Under the pieces are notes generated by a model, which saw only the letters and a program-made list of their open reading frames with translations, was not told the origin of the DNA and did no database searches. Both the position numbers and the translations under genes were made by a program. DNA of 64,000 nucleotides from Cacajao melanocephalus (taxonomy: Eukaryota; Chordata; Mammalia; Primates; Pitheciidae): positions 1 to 64,000 of the forward strand of contig CAUYLG010026670.1 of assembly GCA_963573385.1 (NCBI GenBank), given 5' to 3'. Shown one piece after another: positions 36,696 to 48,254 of the stretch. Each line of letters begins with the position of its first letter. Position 1 is the stretch's first letter.

Positions 36696-39600
36696 TTTTC
36701 AGTTTCATTAATTTATATTTTTTGTAGTCTAACTGCTAAGGTGTCAACTGGTGCAGGCATGTTACAACTGATGGCCAGGTGAACCAGATGGTTTCAGAAA
36801 ACAGCTTCTCTTTCCCATGATGACAGAGTACACCGGGGCCCCAGCCAAGCCACTCTCGGATTGAAGCCACTGGTCAAGAAGAGGATGTGGTAGCTGGTGA
36901 ACTCATGCACTGAGCACATCCGGATGAAGATGACAGCCCATGGCATCACAGATCAGGGGCAGAGTATGTTTTCCGAAACAACGGTTGCCTCTGAATATCT
37001 TTCTGGCATGTTTTGTGTCTCTCTGATGCCCACGACTTCCCTCACTGCCTCCTGGATTCTGCCTCCAGGCTCTGAACATTCTCACATGCCTGAGGATACT
37101 CCTACCCACCACCTGCTCTCCCCTCCCCTCCCCTCCCCTCCATTCCCATCTCAATCCTTAACCTCAGCCCTTGCCCCTCCCAGGGAGAGTATCCTCCTTG
37201 GCCCAGACCCTCTCACTGGCAGCATCAAGAGATGCAAGGGGAATTTTCAGGAGCTGCTGATGGCTGCGTTGCTAACGTGGCTGTGAAGAGTACCTGCAAA
37301 TGTCGAGCCACTTACTGCTGTTCATTGATTTCAATTTGCTGTGCAGTCATCTCCTGGGCTCCCATTGGCCCAAGTACTCAGAGCCCTCTTCAAGGTACTG
37401 CTGAGAGGAGCTCTGGAGTTCCTGGGGCAGGCCAGTCCTTCATCGCAGGGCACAGCTCAGAGCTCCATGGAAGCAACTTCAATATGTGGGCCAGCACCGA
37501 GCAAATGGGAAAACATTTTGAAGCCGCAGGCTTCTCCTGAATTAAATATTTACTCATTTCATGCCTCTCCCTCTGTCCAAGGAGAATCCAGCTCAAACTA
37601 AATAACAAAGGAGGTCAGGCTTGTGATCCGCACAAAAATACTTACCCTGCAATTATAGGAATATCGGGCCTTACAATTAATGCCAGGCCTGTGGAACTTG
37701 GAGAGGGTCCAAAGAAAAGCAACAGAAATGATGAAAGGGCAGAGAGATAAAGCTAGTAGGAAAAGCCAGAGAGGAAGGGCTTGTTTTAAATGGAAAAGAC
37801 CTTGGGGGTGGCTTAATTACAGTCTCCAATACATTTTGGGGCTGGAACACGGCAACGTGGGATCTCTATTTCCACTAGAGACACACTTAACCTCTACCAC
37901 CAGGTTGGCCACCTCTTGTGTCCAAACATTTTGATCTCACTTCCCTGTTAATAAAAACTCATTGAGCACTCACCCCCTAATTGTGCTCATTTATTTAATT
38001 TTAACTTATAGAAATATATCATTGTGCTAACAATATCCTCATTATGAAACATGCACAAAAATAGAAAATATTCAAGGGTGAGACAAACATCACTTTTAAT
38101 AGACATTCTAAATGGTTCTTCCCACATCTCAGTAGATCACCTTGGAGTCCACCATCTAGACTGAAGATATTCCCAGCCACAAGACCATCATGATGGCAGG
38201 GACCTTGTCATGCCTTTCTAGTCCAGCCCCATATCCCCAGAACCCAGAATGGCAATTGACCGGGATCCCCAGAAGTAGATCCTGAGATGGAAATTCACGT
38301 GTGAGTATTTGATTAAAGGCATGCTCCCAGGGGAAGGTGAGTAAAGGGAACCAGGAAGCAAGACAGGGAAGAGGAGGGTGCCAAATAAGAGGCGATTTCA
38401 TGCCAGGTCCCCGCAGAGGGAAGCTTGTGCCTGATACTGCCAGGAGCTCTGGAGTGCAAGTTACACTTCAGCAAGGGAGCTGGGCTTTCAGACTCTCCCA
38501 CTGCTAGTCACTAGTGAACATGGCCTCGGGCCTAGGGCAGGCAGAGCGATGGACACCCCAGGATTCCTCAGGCTCTCTGGGGAGGCAAAGTGGTGCCAGT
38601 AGCGTGAAGGCAATCCTCTGAGAAGAAGCCCCCAGTGCTGGCTGGAGAAAGCACACTGTTGAGGGTAAAGGGGGTTGCAAAACATGGGGATAGTGTATAC
38701 AAGGAGACGGGGGACACCGACACTGTGCACTGTGGAGCACTGTGCATGTGCTCCATTAATGTTTGCTGACTGGCGGACCGAACTGTGCAATGCATGCTCC
38801 CAAGTAGGTCCCTCCCCGTGCTTTCTGTGCAGGGCTCAGGAAGCTTTTTCCATGACAGTGGCTGGGGTGAGATGGCCAGGTTCCCTGCCCAGGCCCGGAT
38901 TGCAGAGGAAGCACCATGAGGAGCGTGGGGAGCAGCTCTGAGGAGATTGAGGCCTTGTAAAACCTCGACAAAGAAAAAGCACTGCCCCAGAGGTGGTGAT
39001 GTGGCAAGCTGGAACAGAGCCTGCACTTTCAAAAACCATTTCGCTAGGCTTGACCGAGCAGCAGGGACCTGCCGCCCCTGGAAATTTGGGCCAAGGACCG
39101 AATGCCCCATTTGCCAGCTCCTGCTGTGGCCATTTGACCTTGGGTAGAGTTTGGCTCCACTCAGGGTGGACATTTCTGCATCTATTAAAATGAGGCAGGC
39201 CTGGCTTGCTTCCTGCCTGGTGCACAAATAAATATTCTGCTTCTGGAAAACTCAGAAGCCCTTGGAAAAAGAGAAATGACAAATACCTGCAGCCATGGGT
39301 TTATCCTTTGTGGCTTGGATGGGCGGGCAGCCACCCAACAGCAGAGTGACTTGTTAGATGTGCTCTGAGGGGCCAGAGTTCGTCCTGTGGCCATTTTTGC
39401 AGAAACTAACACCCATGGTTCCCCGCTATGATGTTATTAAGGTCTGTGCTTGGTGCTCCATCTCAGATATATCACTATTAACATCTCGCCATTCTTGCAG
39501 CATTCTTTAATGCCGAACTTTATTTCATCATCTGAAATGTTGTGGAGTTAAAAGTGTGTGGATGTGGATTCTAAGGCCACTGGATTTCTGAGCCACCAGA

Positions 39601-40025
39601 CAATGATCAAATTTATATTTTTCTGCACCATCCGCCTTTTAGATGGTGTTTATGTTTCATGTTAAATATAATTCCCTTTCGCTTCCCCAGCTGCCTGGGG
39701 CCTAGTTCTGCTCTGTCCTAGAGCTGCTCACCCGGGAACTGCCTCTCCATGTGGCCTCTGGGGTCGATTCATTTTTCTCCCAGTGCCTTAATGAGTGATG
39801 ATTTCTAGAGACAATCAGATCGGCTGTGCAGGAGATTCAGCTCCATCATTACGACAGCCGGATACATCACAGGCACCATTTTTCAAACCCATGTTTTTCA
39901 TCACACAGATATGACTTGATTAAACCTTTGTGATATTACATTGGGATGTTTGAAAATAGCCCTTAGTGACCAGCATGTGGGTCTTGTTTCTGATAAATCT
40001 ATGACTGCTACATGAGGTACTTTTA
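36696..40025. other. Long mostly unique block with candidate constrained parts
   Basis: A (CCCTC)n tract lies at 37117-37140. 38230-38520 resembles an old repeat I could not name. 37230-37360, 37530-37690 and 39420-39960 are clean and repeat-free; the last keeps CpGs and motifs such as TGATGTTATTAAGG and CCTTAATGAGTGATG. Frames up to 219 codons (38568-39227, minus) overlap frames on other strands and have no domain. Confidence 0.35.
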
Positions 40026-40029
40026 CATA

Positions 40030-40275
40030 TGGGACGTGAGCGCAGAGACTTTGAAGCCAGAATGCCTGGGTCCATATCCCAATTCTGCTACTTACTGCTG
40101 TGTAACTTTGGTCAAGTTATTCAACCTCCCTGTGCCTTAGTTCCTCGATCGATAAACCAGAAACAATATTAGTAATAAGATACCTGCATTATAGGGCAGT
40201 CACCAAGGTTAATATGTGTGAAGTGGTTGGCACATAGAAAGAGCTATATATATGTAGTTTGTTATTATTATTAAC
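40030..40275 (+). mobile_element. MIR SINE
   Basis: Forward MIR: CTTTGAAGCCAGAATGCCTGGG, CTACTTACTGCTGTGTAAC, CAACCTCCCTGTGCCTTAG. Confidence 0.88.
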
Positions 40276-40314
40276 ATCATCGTTATTTGCTCCACACTAC
40301 TAGAAACTGATGTT

Positions 40315-40410
40315 TGAGAAGGATAAAGGAACTCGCTCAACAGGTAGGGACATACAGCAAAATTTTATGTCCAGAATCAATTGTCTGTGCTAGCTGCTAC
40401 CTGACATTTT
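40315..40410 (-). mobile_element. Possible MIR fragment
   Basis: GAGAAGGATAAAGGAACTCGC and CAACAGGTAGGGACATACAG loosely fit a reversed MIR core. Confidence 0.35.
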
Positions 40411-40688
40411 TCTCCCTTCGAGGTTGGCCTTTATGTGAAGATAAACTAAAATGTTGCAGAGGAGGAGGAGCCACAAAGATAAGTTAGTTAGCCACACCCC
40501 AGACCTCCACCCCCAACCACAAGCAAAAGGAACAACCGAGGCATACACTCAGTCAGTCAGCAACCAAGCCTCGATTAACCATTCACTATGTGCCAGCCCT
40601 TGAGGCTCTCCCAGGCTATCTAGAGAGCTGGACAGAGACACTACTGACCCAGCACACCATAAGGCATGCCAGAAAAGACACCTGCACC

Positions 40689-40792
40689 GGTGAGCTGAGA
40701 TCTCGCCATTGCACTCCAGCCTAGGCAACAACATTGAAACTCCATCTCAAAAATAAATAAATAAATAAAAAAATAAAAAAGACACCTGCACC
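40689..40792 (+). mobile_element. 5'-truncated Alu (3' ~90 bases)
   Basis: Starts GGTGAGCTGAGATCTCGCC, ends in an A/T tail. A perfect 16-base duplication AAAAGACACCTGCACC at 40673-40688 and 40777-40792 shows it was inserted in this truncated state. Confidence 0.93.
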
Positions 40793-40906
40793 AAGTGCTA
40801 GGGGAAACAAACAGAGGTCTGGGGAGAAGGGAGAAGCATGCAATCTGGTTACTTTTGTTGGCTTCCCTAGCTCATTCCTTGTATCAGTCCCACCCTCTGT
40901 CCACAC

Positions 40907-41310
40907 CGCTGTGTAACAAACAACCCTGAAGTCTCAGTGGCTTGTAGAAACAAGCATTTTATTTTCTTCAGCTGAGCTTGGTTCCAGGATGCAGGTTGGC
41001 TTCAGGACTGCTTCATGTATCTCTGCCTTCCAGATCCAGGAGGCACCAGCACAGGCTCTTCCCACAGCAACCAGCAGGCGAGCAAGAAGCCAACACAAAT
41101 GCACAGGCATATTTAAAGCCGTCAGTATTGTTACTTCTTCTGACTTCCCATTGATCACAAGTCACATAGCTGAGCAGCATTAATGGCACAGGAAAGTTCA
41201 CTCTGCCTCCTCTATCAGGAGTACCTGCAAAGTCACACTGGTATGATTGTATAATCCTATCATCAAGATGGGGTAAAAACCTGGGAGCAAAATGCAATCT
41301 ACCATGAATG
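40907..41310 (-). mobile_element. MLT1-type LTR
   Basis: GCTGTGTAACAAACAACCCTG, CTCAGTGGCTTGTAGAAAC, then CCCATTGATCACAAGTCAC near the middle. Confidence 0.75.
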
Positions 41311-41399
41311 CCGTGGGCAAGGGCAAGAAAGGAGAAGAATGCAGGTTTATACAAGCACTAAGAGCTGCTCCAGGAAACAGGGTGTGGCTACTATATTTA

Positions 41400-41880
41400 T
41401 TAGGTGAGAGACAGACGCTCAACTCAAATTCCCTCTCACTTAAGCAAAACGAGAATGCATTTGCTCCATAACAGGGAAGTCTAGGGGTTTATGGCATTCC
41501 AGTTGGACTCTTTCCAAAGGCTAAAACGATGTCGTCAGGATTCAGTCACACATTCTTCATCTCTCCATCCTTGTTTTCTGTCATTGGAAGTTGGACTTGT
41601 CAGCCTGAAGATTTTGTGTTCTTAACAGCTTGAGATCCCAGAGGGAGAGTCTTTCATAGCATTCACATAGCAAACCTCAGGGAAGCTGCGGATTGGTCTG
41701 GTTTGCCCATCTGAACATTTCTAAATTAATAACTATGACCCTAGCATAGAATGCTCTGGGTGACCAACTAGAAGGGTGGTGGCTTGGGGATGCAATGATT
41801 GTCAGCCTGATCAAGACCATGTGGAATGGACGACAGCCAGTTCTTCAAGTGAAATCAGGATATTATTTCAGGACAAAGAA
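41400..41880. mobile_element. Old interspersed repeat, unassigned
   Basis: Shares a layout with 46440-46930: an ACAGGGAAGTCTAGGGGTTT-like start, CTCTCCATCCTTG and a CTGCGGATTGGTCTGG box. Called a repeat on this resemblance only. Confidence 0.4.
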
Positions 41881-41924
41881 AATGAATGCCAGGCACTCCT
41901 AAAGATTCCAGTTCAGCAGGTGCT

Positions 41925-42607
41925 TCCATTACATCTTGCTGTCTAACCAACCACCCTGGAACCTAGTGGCTAGTCTCTCCTGGGCACACTCATGTGGCTG
42001 CTATCACATGATGGGCTCACTAGGACTGGAGAGTCCAAAATGACCTCATTCATGTGTCTGGAATTTGGTGCTGGCTATTGACTAGGGTGCCTCAGTTCTC
42101 CTCCACATGACCCCTCACCCTCCAGTTGGCTAGACTGGGCTTGTTCACAGCACGGCAATCTCGGGGGTCCAAGAGAGGGTGAAAATTCAAGCTGCTGTGT
42201 TTCTTAAGGCCTAGTCTCGGAAGTTACACAGAATCACTTCCACCACATTCTATTACTTAAAGCAAGTCGCAAGCCAGTCCAAATTCAAGGGGAGACTCCA
42301 CTTCCTTTTTTTTTTTTTTTCAAGACAGGATCTTTCTCTGTCACCCAGGCTGGAGTGCAGTGGCACGATTGCCAGGCTATTGTATTTTTAGTAGAGACAG
42401 GTTTTCACTATGTTGCCCAGGCTGGTCTTGAGCTCGTGGGTTCAAGTGATCCACCTGCCTAGGCCTCCCAAAGTGTTGGGATTACAGGTATAAGCCACCG
42501 CACCCAGCTAGGCTCCACTTCTTGATGGATGGAGAGGCAAAGTCACTTGGCAAAGGGGCCTGGGGGATGAGAGGATTTGTTTCGGCCATCTTGGCAAACC
42601 ACTGTAG
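41925..42607 (-). mobile_element. MLT1-type LTR, interrupted by Alu
   Basis: ATCTTGCTGTCTAACCAACC...CAAGCCAGTCCAAATTCAAG left of the Alu; CTCCACTTCTTGATGG...GGCCATCTTGGCAAACC to its right. Confidence 0.85.
42306..42509 (-). mobile_element. Alu with internal deletion, nested in MLT1
   Basis: Reversed Alu with T-rich head, missing about 90 bases after GGCACGATTGCC. Flanked by near-identical GACTCCACTTC / GGCTCCACTTC. Confidence 0.92.
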
Positions 42608-42609
42608 CT

Positions 42610-44580
42610 TTGGGGTGAGCCCAGGACTCTTGGTTGTCAAGCTCCCCACACCCAGGTGATATAGACAGGGTGGTCGGGCACACAGTAGGTTCCTCACCAC
42701 TGCAGTACTGCCCCTGTCAGACTGCTTCACTCACCTGCTACCCAAATCTCCCCTTCAAGACAAACCTTAGGCACACACCTTCAGCAGGAAGCCTTCCTTA
42801 CCCCTCTGCCCTCAGTTCACACCTGCAGCCACCGTTCTAGGATGTTTTAAAATCATTACTGTAGTCTCTTTTTTTTTGCCTTTTCCACTGTGAGCCTCTA
42901 AAGTAGAGGCTTTCTCTCCAAGATTACTAGATCTTGGAGGGCAGAAAAAAATCTTAGTGACACAGACCCCTGCCCCATGACACTGGGGACAGGGCAAGGC
43001 CCTCATTGACACTTAGCAACTGACAGATGGAGAGAGCTGCCACTCCCTGTGGGATTCTGTCTTTCTCCTAATGCCTCCTAAGACAAAAACCCTGTCCCCA
43101 AGGTTAGGTAGCTTTCCAGCTCCTTTCTGGGAGAAAGAAAAAGAGTAAAGGTAGGGGAGCAAAAGGGAGAAGAGCTGAGCTATAAAACTCCTGGATCCAA
43201 AATGAAGGAGGGAGTAGAGCCAGTGCAGCTTTAATTCAAAGGAAAAAAAATACTGCTATTGCTACAAACCACAGGCTCGCTCAGCTCTTGCTACGTCACC
43301 ACCCAGTAAAGCTGGTCCAAGTTCAGCACTTTGCTTGCCTTCTACAGCCTGGCTTCACTCCACGGGGCAATGAGAACCAAAGCCCAAATGCCTTTCTTCC
43401 ACTCCTCTTTCATTTAATTCTTAAGTAACCCAGAAAGAGCATCATATTAGGGATCAGAAGAAGTGGTGTTATCTCATGTTAAGTGTCCCTGCTGTTATCT
43501 AATCTCATTAGAGAGGCCAATGTAATATTTGTAATATATTGCTGGACTCGCATAAGAAAGGAACTTGATTTAGGAACCCACAGGGGGGTTACTGCTATGA
43601 ACTCTATAGAATCCACCCCCACCACCAAACCCCAGTTTCTGGAACATTCAATCATGAAGTGTAATCCCACAGTTTAGAAGAAACACAAGATCTCCTCCCA
43701 TGCCATTTGGCAAACACCAGGGAAGCATCCAGCCCTTTTCTGGGACTTCCATCTTTGGCAAAGTTTCCGAAGAGTCTAGAGACCATGTGATAGGCATCCC
43801 ATCCACATCTTATCAAAAGCATAAAGCTGCCTTATTTCCCTTAGCAGAGATGCTTGTGACGTAACCCCAGAACCAGGGCTCAGCTGGAATGTGGACTGCC
43901 TTCCAAATGCATGCTACCCTTCCTCACAGGGACTGCCCTTGCCTGTGCCTGGATCATTTGCGAGGTTTGAAACGCATCCATATTAAACATGGACTACAGC
44001 ATTTTCCTTCCCATCAGCATTCCACAGACTCGATATCGGGAGACAATTTGGCCTGTCATACTTAGCTGGAAGGCCGGAGTTCTGACAAGCCATTTCATGA
44101 GAAATATCCCTGAGAAGTTGAGAGGGTTGGCTGACAGCAGGTCACCACAGTGTGATGTGTGCTGAGAAGGTCAATGCAGCGAGATCCCTTCGTTCATCCA
44201 CTCAGCAAATGTTTATTGACTCGGTACTAAGGTGCAAGCCCCAGGGAGAGGTAAGATGCCCAGCAAGGAGTGGACCCTGCCCTCAGGAAATTCACAGTCT
44301 GGCTAGGGAGCAAATTCCTTCCCAAACAACCACTAGAGAATAATGCACAGCCTAGAAGTGGCAAAGCTTTAACCAGGAGACAAAGGGAATTGGAAATAGT
44401 GAAGTCAGAGCCCGAACGTTGTATGGAGTAAGTGAGATCCAGCCCATACCAGCTACTGGGCTAGAAATGAGCTCCTCTGGACTTATCAAACCAGAGACAC
44501 TGAAGATAAGATCTAGAAGGAGTAGAAGCCTGAGGAGATGGTAAGATAGATTGGTGAGGCAGAGGGGTTCAAAACTCATT
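42610..44580. other. Mostly unique sequence, L2-like scrap at about 42690-42870
   Basis: CAGGAAGCCTTCCTTACCCC resembles an L2 segment. A further old-repeat pattern (CAGCAAATGTTTATTGACTCGG) lies near 44200. No exon identified. Confidence 0.35.
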
Positions 44581-44855
44581 CCGTTTTTTCTCTCTCCAAC
44601 TGTCTTTGTGCCTGTATTTCATTATGTCTTTTTTTCTGTGTTTTCCTCTCTTTCCTCTTAGACCTCCTCCTTTTCATTTCTCCTCCTCCTCTTTCTCTCC
44701 AGCTCTGTCTCTCTTCTTCTTTCCTCGTGATCTCTTTCCCTTTCTACATATCCCTTTCCCATTTAGATTCTGTTGATTTTTTTTCCTTTACATTCTTTTA
44801 ACCTCTCCATCTTTTCATCCTTCCGTCTCTTTTTCTCCTCCTCCTTACTCTGAAA
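44580..44855 (+). repeat. Long polypyrimidine tract
   Basis: About 275 bases overwhelmingly C and T on the plus strand without a strict repeat unit (CTTT, CCTC, TCTC mixed). Confidence 0.8.
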
Positions 44856-45179
44856 GAACTACACAAAGGAAGAAACTAAAGGAAATATATGAGCCCAAAA
44901 AGGTTTCTTTTAGTTTATTATTCTGCTTGATTTTTTAATTTTGAAATGTAAAAAGTGAACCAGACTTTAAAGGGGAAAAAAAAACTATATTCAAGTTTCA
45001 GATTTTCATAAGTTGCATCATGTGTGCTCTTCAGTAAGTATTGGCTGTGTTCACTGTTATCAAATACATAAGAAATGTTGATATTATTAAACAAAAAAAC
45101 CACAGGGAAAAATAGCAAGAAAAAAGGGTCAAATAATATGGACAAATAATTCATAGATAGGAAATCTCTAATGAATAAT

Positions 45180-45700
45180 AAAAGGAAGAGATTGTCAATC
45201 TCTGCAAATTATCAGAGAGATGCAAATTCAAACAACATTACTTCAAACATAAGACATTGGCAAAACTTATCAAGCGGAATAAAACCAAGTGCTGTAGATG
45301 ATGTGGGGAAAGGGGAACTTTCATGCTCTGCTACTAGAACTGCCAAGTGATATGTCATTCTGAGGGATTATCTGGCAATGCTTAGGAATGAAGTCTGTGT
45401 AAACCCTGTGACCCAGAAAGCCCCCAGGTCTTTACCCCAGAGATACATGTAATGGTGGTAGATACATATGACAGAATTCCATGTAGCAGTCAGAAACAAT
45501 AGACCAGATTTACATATAGCACATCGACAGGCCTTAAGACAGCGTGTTGAGTGAAAAAGGAAAAAGATTTATAGCTTTACATTAAATTACTATTCTTATA
45601 AATGAAAAGCACATGTATACCCCCCAAAAAATGCCATATATCTTTTAAAGGAAATATATCAGAGTGGGTGTCAGATCTGGGATAGAATGGGGAGACAACC
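45180..45700 (+). mobile_element. L1M-type LINE 3' end
   Basis: AGAGAGATGCAAATTCAAAC, GAAAGGGGAACTTTCATGC-like text and CCCAGAGATACATGTAATG-like text occur in L1 ORF2 order, ending in the 3' UTR. Confidence 0.75.
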
Positions 45701-48060
45701 ATGGATAGGGATGAAGGATGTAGAGGAAAAATAAGAAAACAAAACAAGGAGATCTATGCTGGGATTGATGAGGCCGGCAAGGACGTGCATAGGTAACTCA
45801 ACTCTGCATCTGAGGCCAGAAGACAGAAAAATGAGAAAAAAGAAATGAAGGGAAGGAGGAAGAGAGGTGGGGGGGGGGAAGAAGACAAATTTGGTCATTG
45901 TCCTCAAGGAGTGCATAGCAAGCCTGATAGATTTTCTTTCTAAGAGGAGAAAAAGTTCAAAATGAAGCCTTTGAAAGACTTGTCCAACATCACAAGCTTC
46001 TACAGAAAGGCTTGATCCCAGATCTTTGCATTTCTAGTCCAAGCTCTTCTCAGTGCCTTTTTTCGCAAAATGCAAGGAAGTCATGTGTTCTCAATTGTCC
46101 AAATTCAAGCATTGTGCCAGATAACCAATATGGCATCCAAAAGGATGAAGGGAGGAGGAAGGCTATTAAATAGGCTTGATCACATGGATGAAGACTCTGC
46201 TCTGACCATGCCAGACAGCTGGTCAGTGACTCAGAGGGGCTGGTAGCCAGTGCTAAACAAAGCAGCAAGGAGATTCAATGCTTGAATGAATACCATTCCC
46301 ATATCCTCTGGAAAAGGTGAAACTTGCCGAGAAACTATTAGGAGGCTTTCTCTACTACTCCTTTTGCTACTCCAGGCTGCTCTGGAGGTTTCCTTTCACC
46401 CTAACTCAGCTTCATGTAAATATGTGTGCACTCAGGACTTATTCAGTTGTAAAGGAGAGAAACCCCACACAAACTGAAGGAAGAAAACAGAGGAGTGGGA
46501 GTTATCTGTTCCCATGACTTGCCAGTTCATGGAATGTAGCCCACTTTGGGTGTGGCTGGACACAGAGCTTTGAGTTATGTCAAACAACACAGCCTGTTTC
46601 TCTCTGACTGCCTATGTCTCTAGCTCTTTCTCTGTTTCTGCCAGCCCCCCACACAACCCCCATACCCCTGCTTCCTCTGTTTTCCTCAGTGTTGGCTTCA
46701 TTCCAAGGCAAGATGTCCCCTCGCTCCCAGTAAAGACAGTTGCTGGCCAGTCCAGGCTGATATTCTACCCACTCAGCAACAGCAAACACTGGAGAGTGTC
46801 TCTCTGCCCATAACGGTAACAAAAATTGCAGGAAGGTCTGCCATTGGTCTGGCCTGTGTCATGTGCCCAAGCCTTAACCAATTATAGCAGCCAGGGGTAT
46901 GCAGAGCTCTGATTGACCTGGGTCATATACCTACCATCAAAGTGTGTGTGTGTGTGTGTATAAGAGGGAGTGTTAAGGTCAAAACCAAATGTGGGTAGTG
47001 GTTGCCCCCAAAAAAATTCAGGTTGCTATGTAGGCACAAAAACCAGATATCTACTACTGTGTGTGTGTGTGTATGTATGTATTTATATATATTTGTGTAC
47101 ATATTTTTATATATTTGTATACAACCTTGTATTTATTTTTTGTCATTTTTACATAGCTCATATGGTCACAGGGCTTCAAATTGCAAAGATACAAATAAGT
47201 GAACAATGAGGAGTTTCCTTCCCACGCTTATCCCAGCCACCCAATCAGTTACCTTTCTATGAGGCAGCCAATATTATTGGGTTCTTATCTTTCCTGACAA
47301 AGATAGTGTGTGTATATACAAGCCAAACTGCAAACAATCCTCTGCCCTCCCCCCACATCCCCTTTGTACACAAATGCATGCTTTCTATACCTGGGGTTCT
47401 GCCTCTGTTTGCATTTTGTGGTGGAGTGGGAGCAGTTTGACCCTGGAGGAGACACACCTTGGCAACCTCCCTGTCGTCTCCACACAAAGGCTGACCTGGG
47501 GCAGGGCAGGGTTACTCACTGGGGCCCATAGAGCTCTCCCCAGCTGTTTGCTTGGGGAGGAGACTCCAGCCTCCAAGGAAGAAGTTACAAGGGAATCCCA
47601 GCTGGCACAGCTGCCCCAGCAGCTACAGTAGTAGTACACACGCACACATGGGATCATGGCCTGCCTCGGACCTGATATCTATTTTCAGGCCAGGCTAGAA
47701 GACTAAGTGCAGGTCTGGACACCCCTAAGGAAGTGGTCAGTCTACTCTCCCCTGAGCAGGAGGGATTGGCTGAGCAGAATACAGCTCTGGTTGGAGTAGC
47801 CAGTGCCGAAGAGGGGAAGGGAGATGATCTTGCCAAAGGTGGTCACAGCCCAGGGCAGTTGTAAAGGGCTGGGCTTGAGCAACACCTTGGTTGGGGCCCA
47901 AGAGAACCTGACTTTTGGCCTCTCTGAGAAACAAGACCCCATCCTGAGGTAAGCCACCTCCATCCTCTATCCCTGCCCTGAAAAAGAAAGAACAGAAGCA
48001 TGGCCTTCATAATTTGGGGGCCCCATTGCAACATACCCACAGCAGTGGTTCAGTTCGGCT
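45700..48060. other. Mostly unique, with one unassigned repeat and simple repeats
   Basis: 46440-46930 resembles the unassigned repeat at 41400-41880. A MIR scrap may lie at 45965-46060. (TG)n runs lie at 46941-46963 and 47060-47075, the latter passing into TATG/TATA sequence to about 47130. Frames here have no recognisable product. Confidence 0.4.
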
Positions 48061-48064
48061 CTTG

Positions 48065-48250
48065 GTTAAGTGCCATCCTGGCATAGGTGCTTTTCCAATA
48101 TGATCCCACCTAACCCTCACAACCATCCTATGAAGGAAGTAGTGTGATTCCCCCTGTATAGATGATGAAACTGAGTCTGAACTGGGAGTGACTCAGCAAG
48201 GATGCAGACCCAAGTCTGGGCTGTACCGTTCAGCCTCCCTATGTGCCAAG
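48065..48250 (-). mobile_element. MIR SINE
   Basis: Reversed MIR: CCTAACCCTCACAACCATCC, TATAGATGATGAAACTGAG, CAAGTCTGGGCTG. Confidence 0.75.
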
Positions 48251-48254
48251 ACTG

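Noticed and set aside
38568..39227. 219-codon minus-strand frame
   Set aside because: Overlaps several other frames on both strands, no recognised domain, no supporting gene signals. Treated as chance, with less support than the 422-codon frame.
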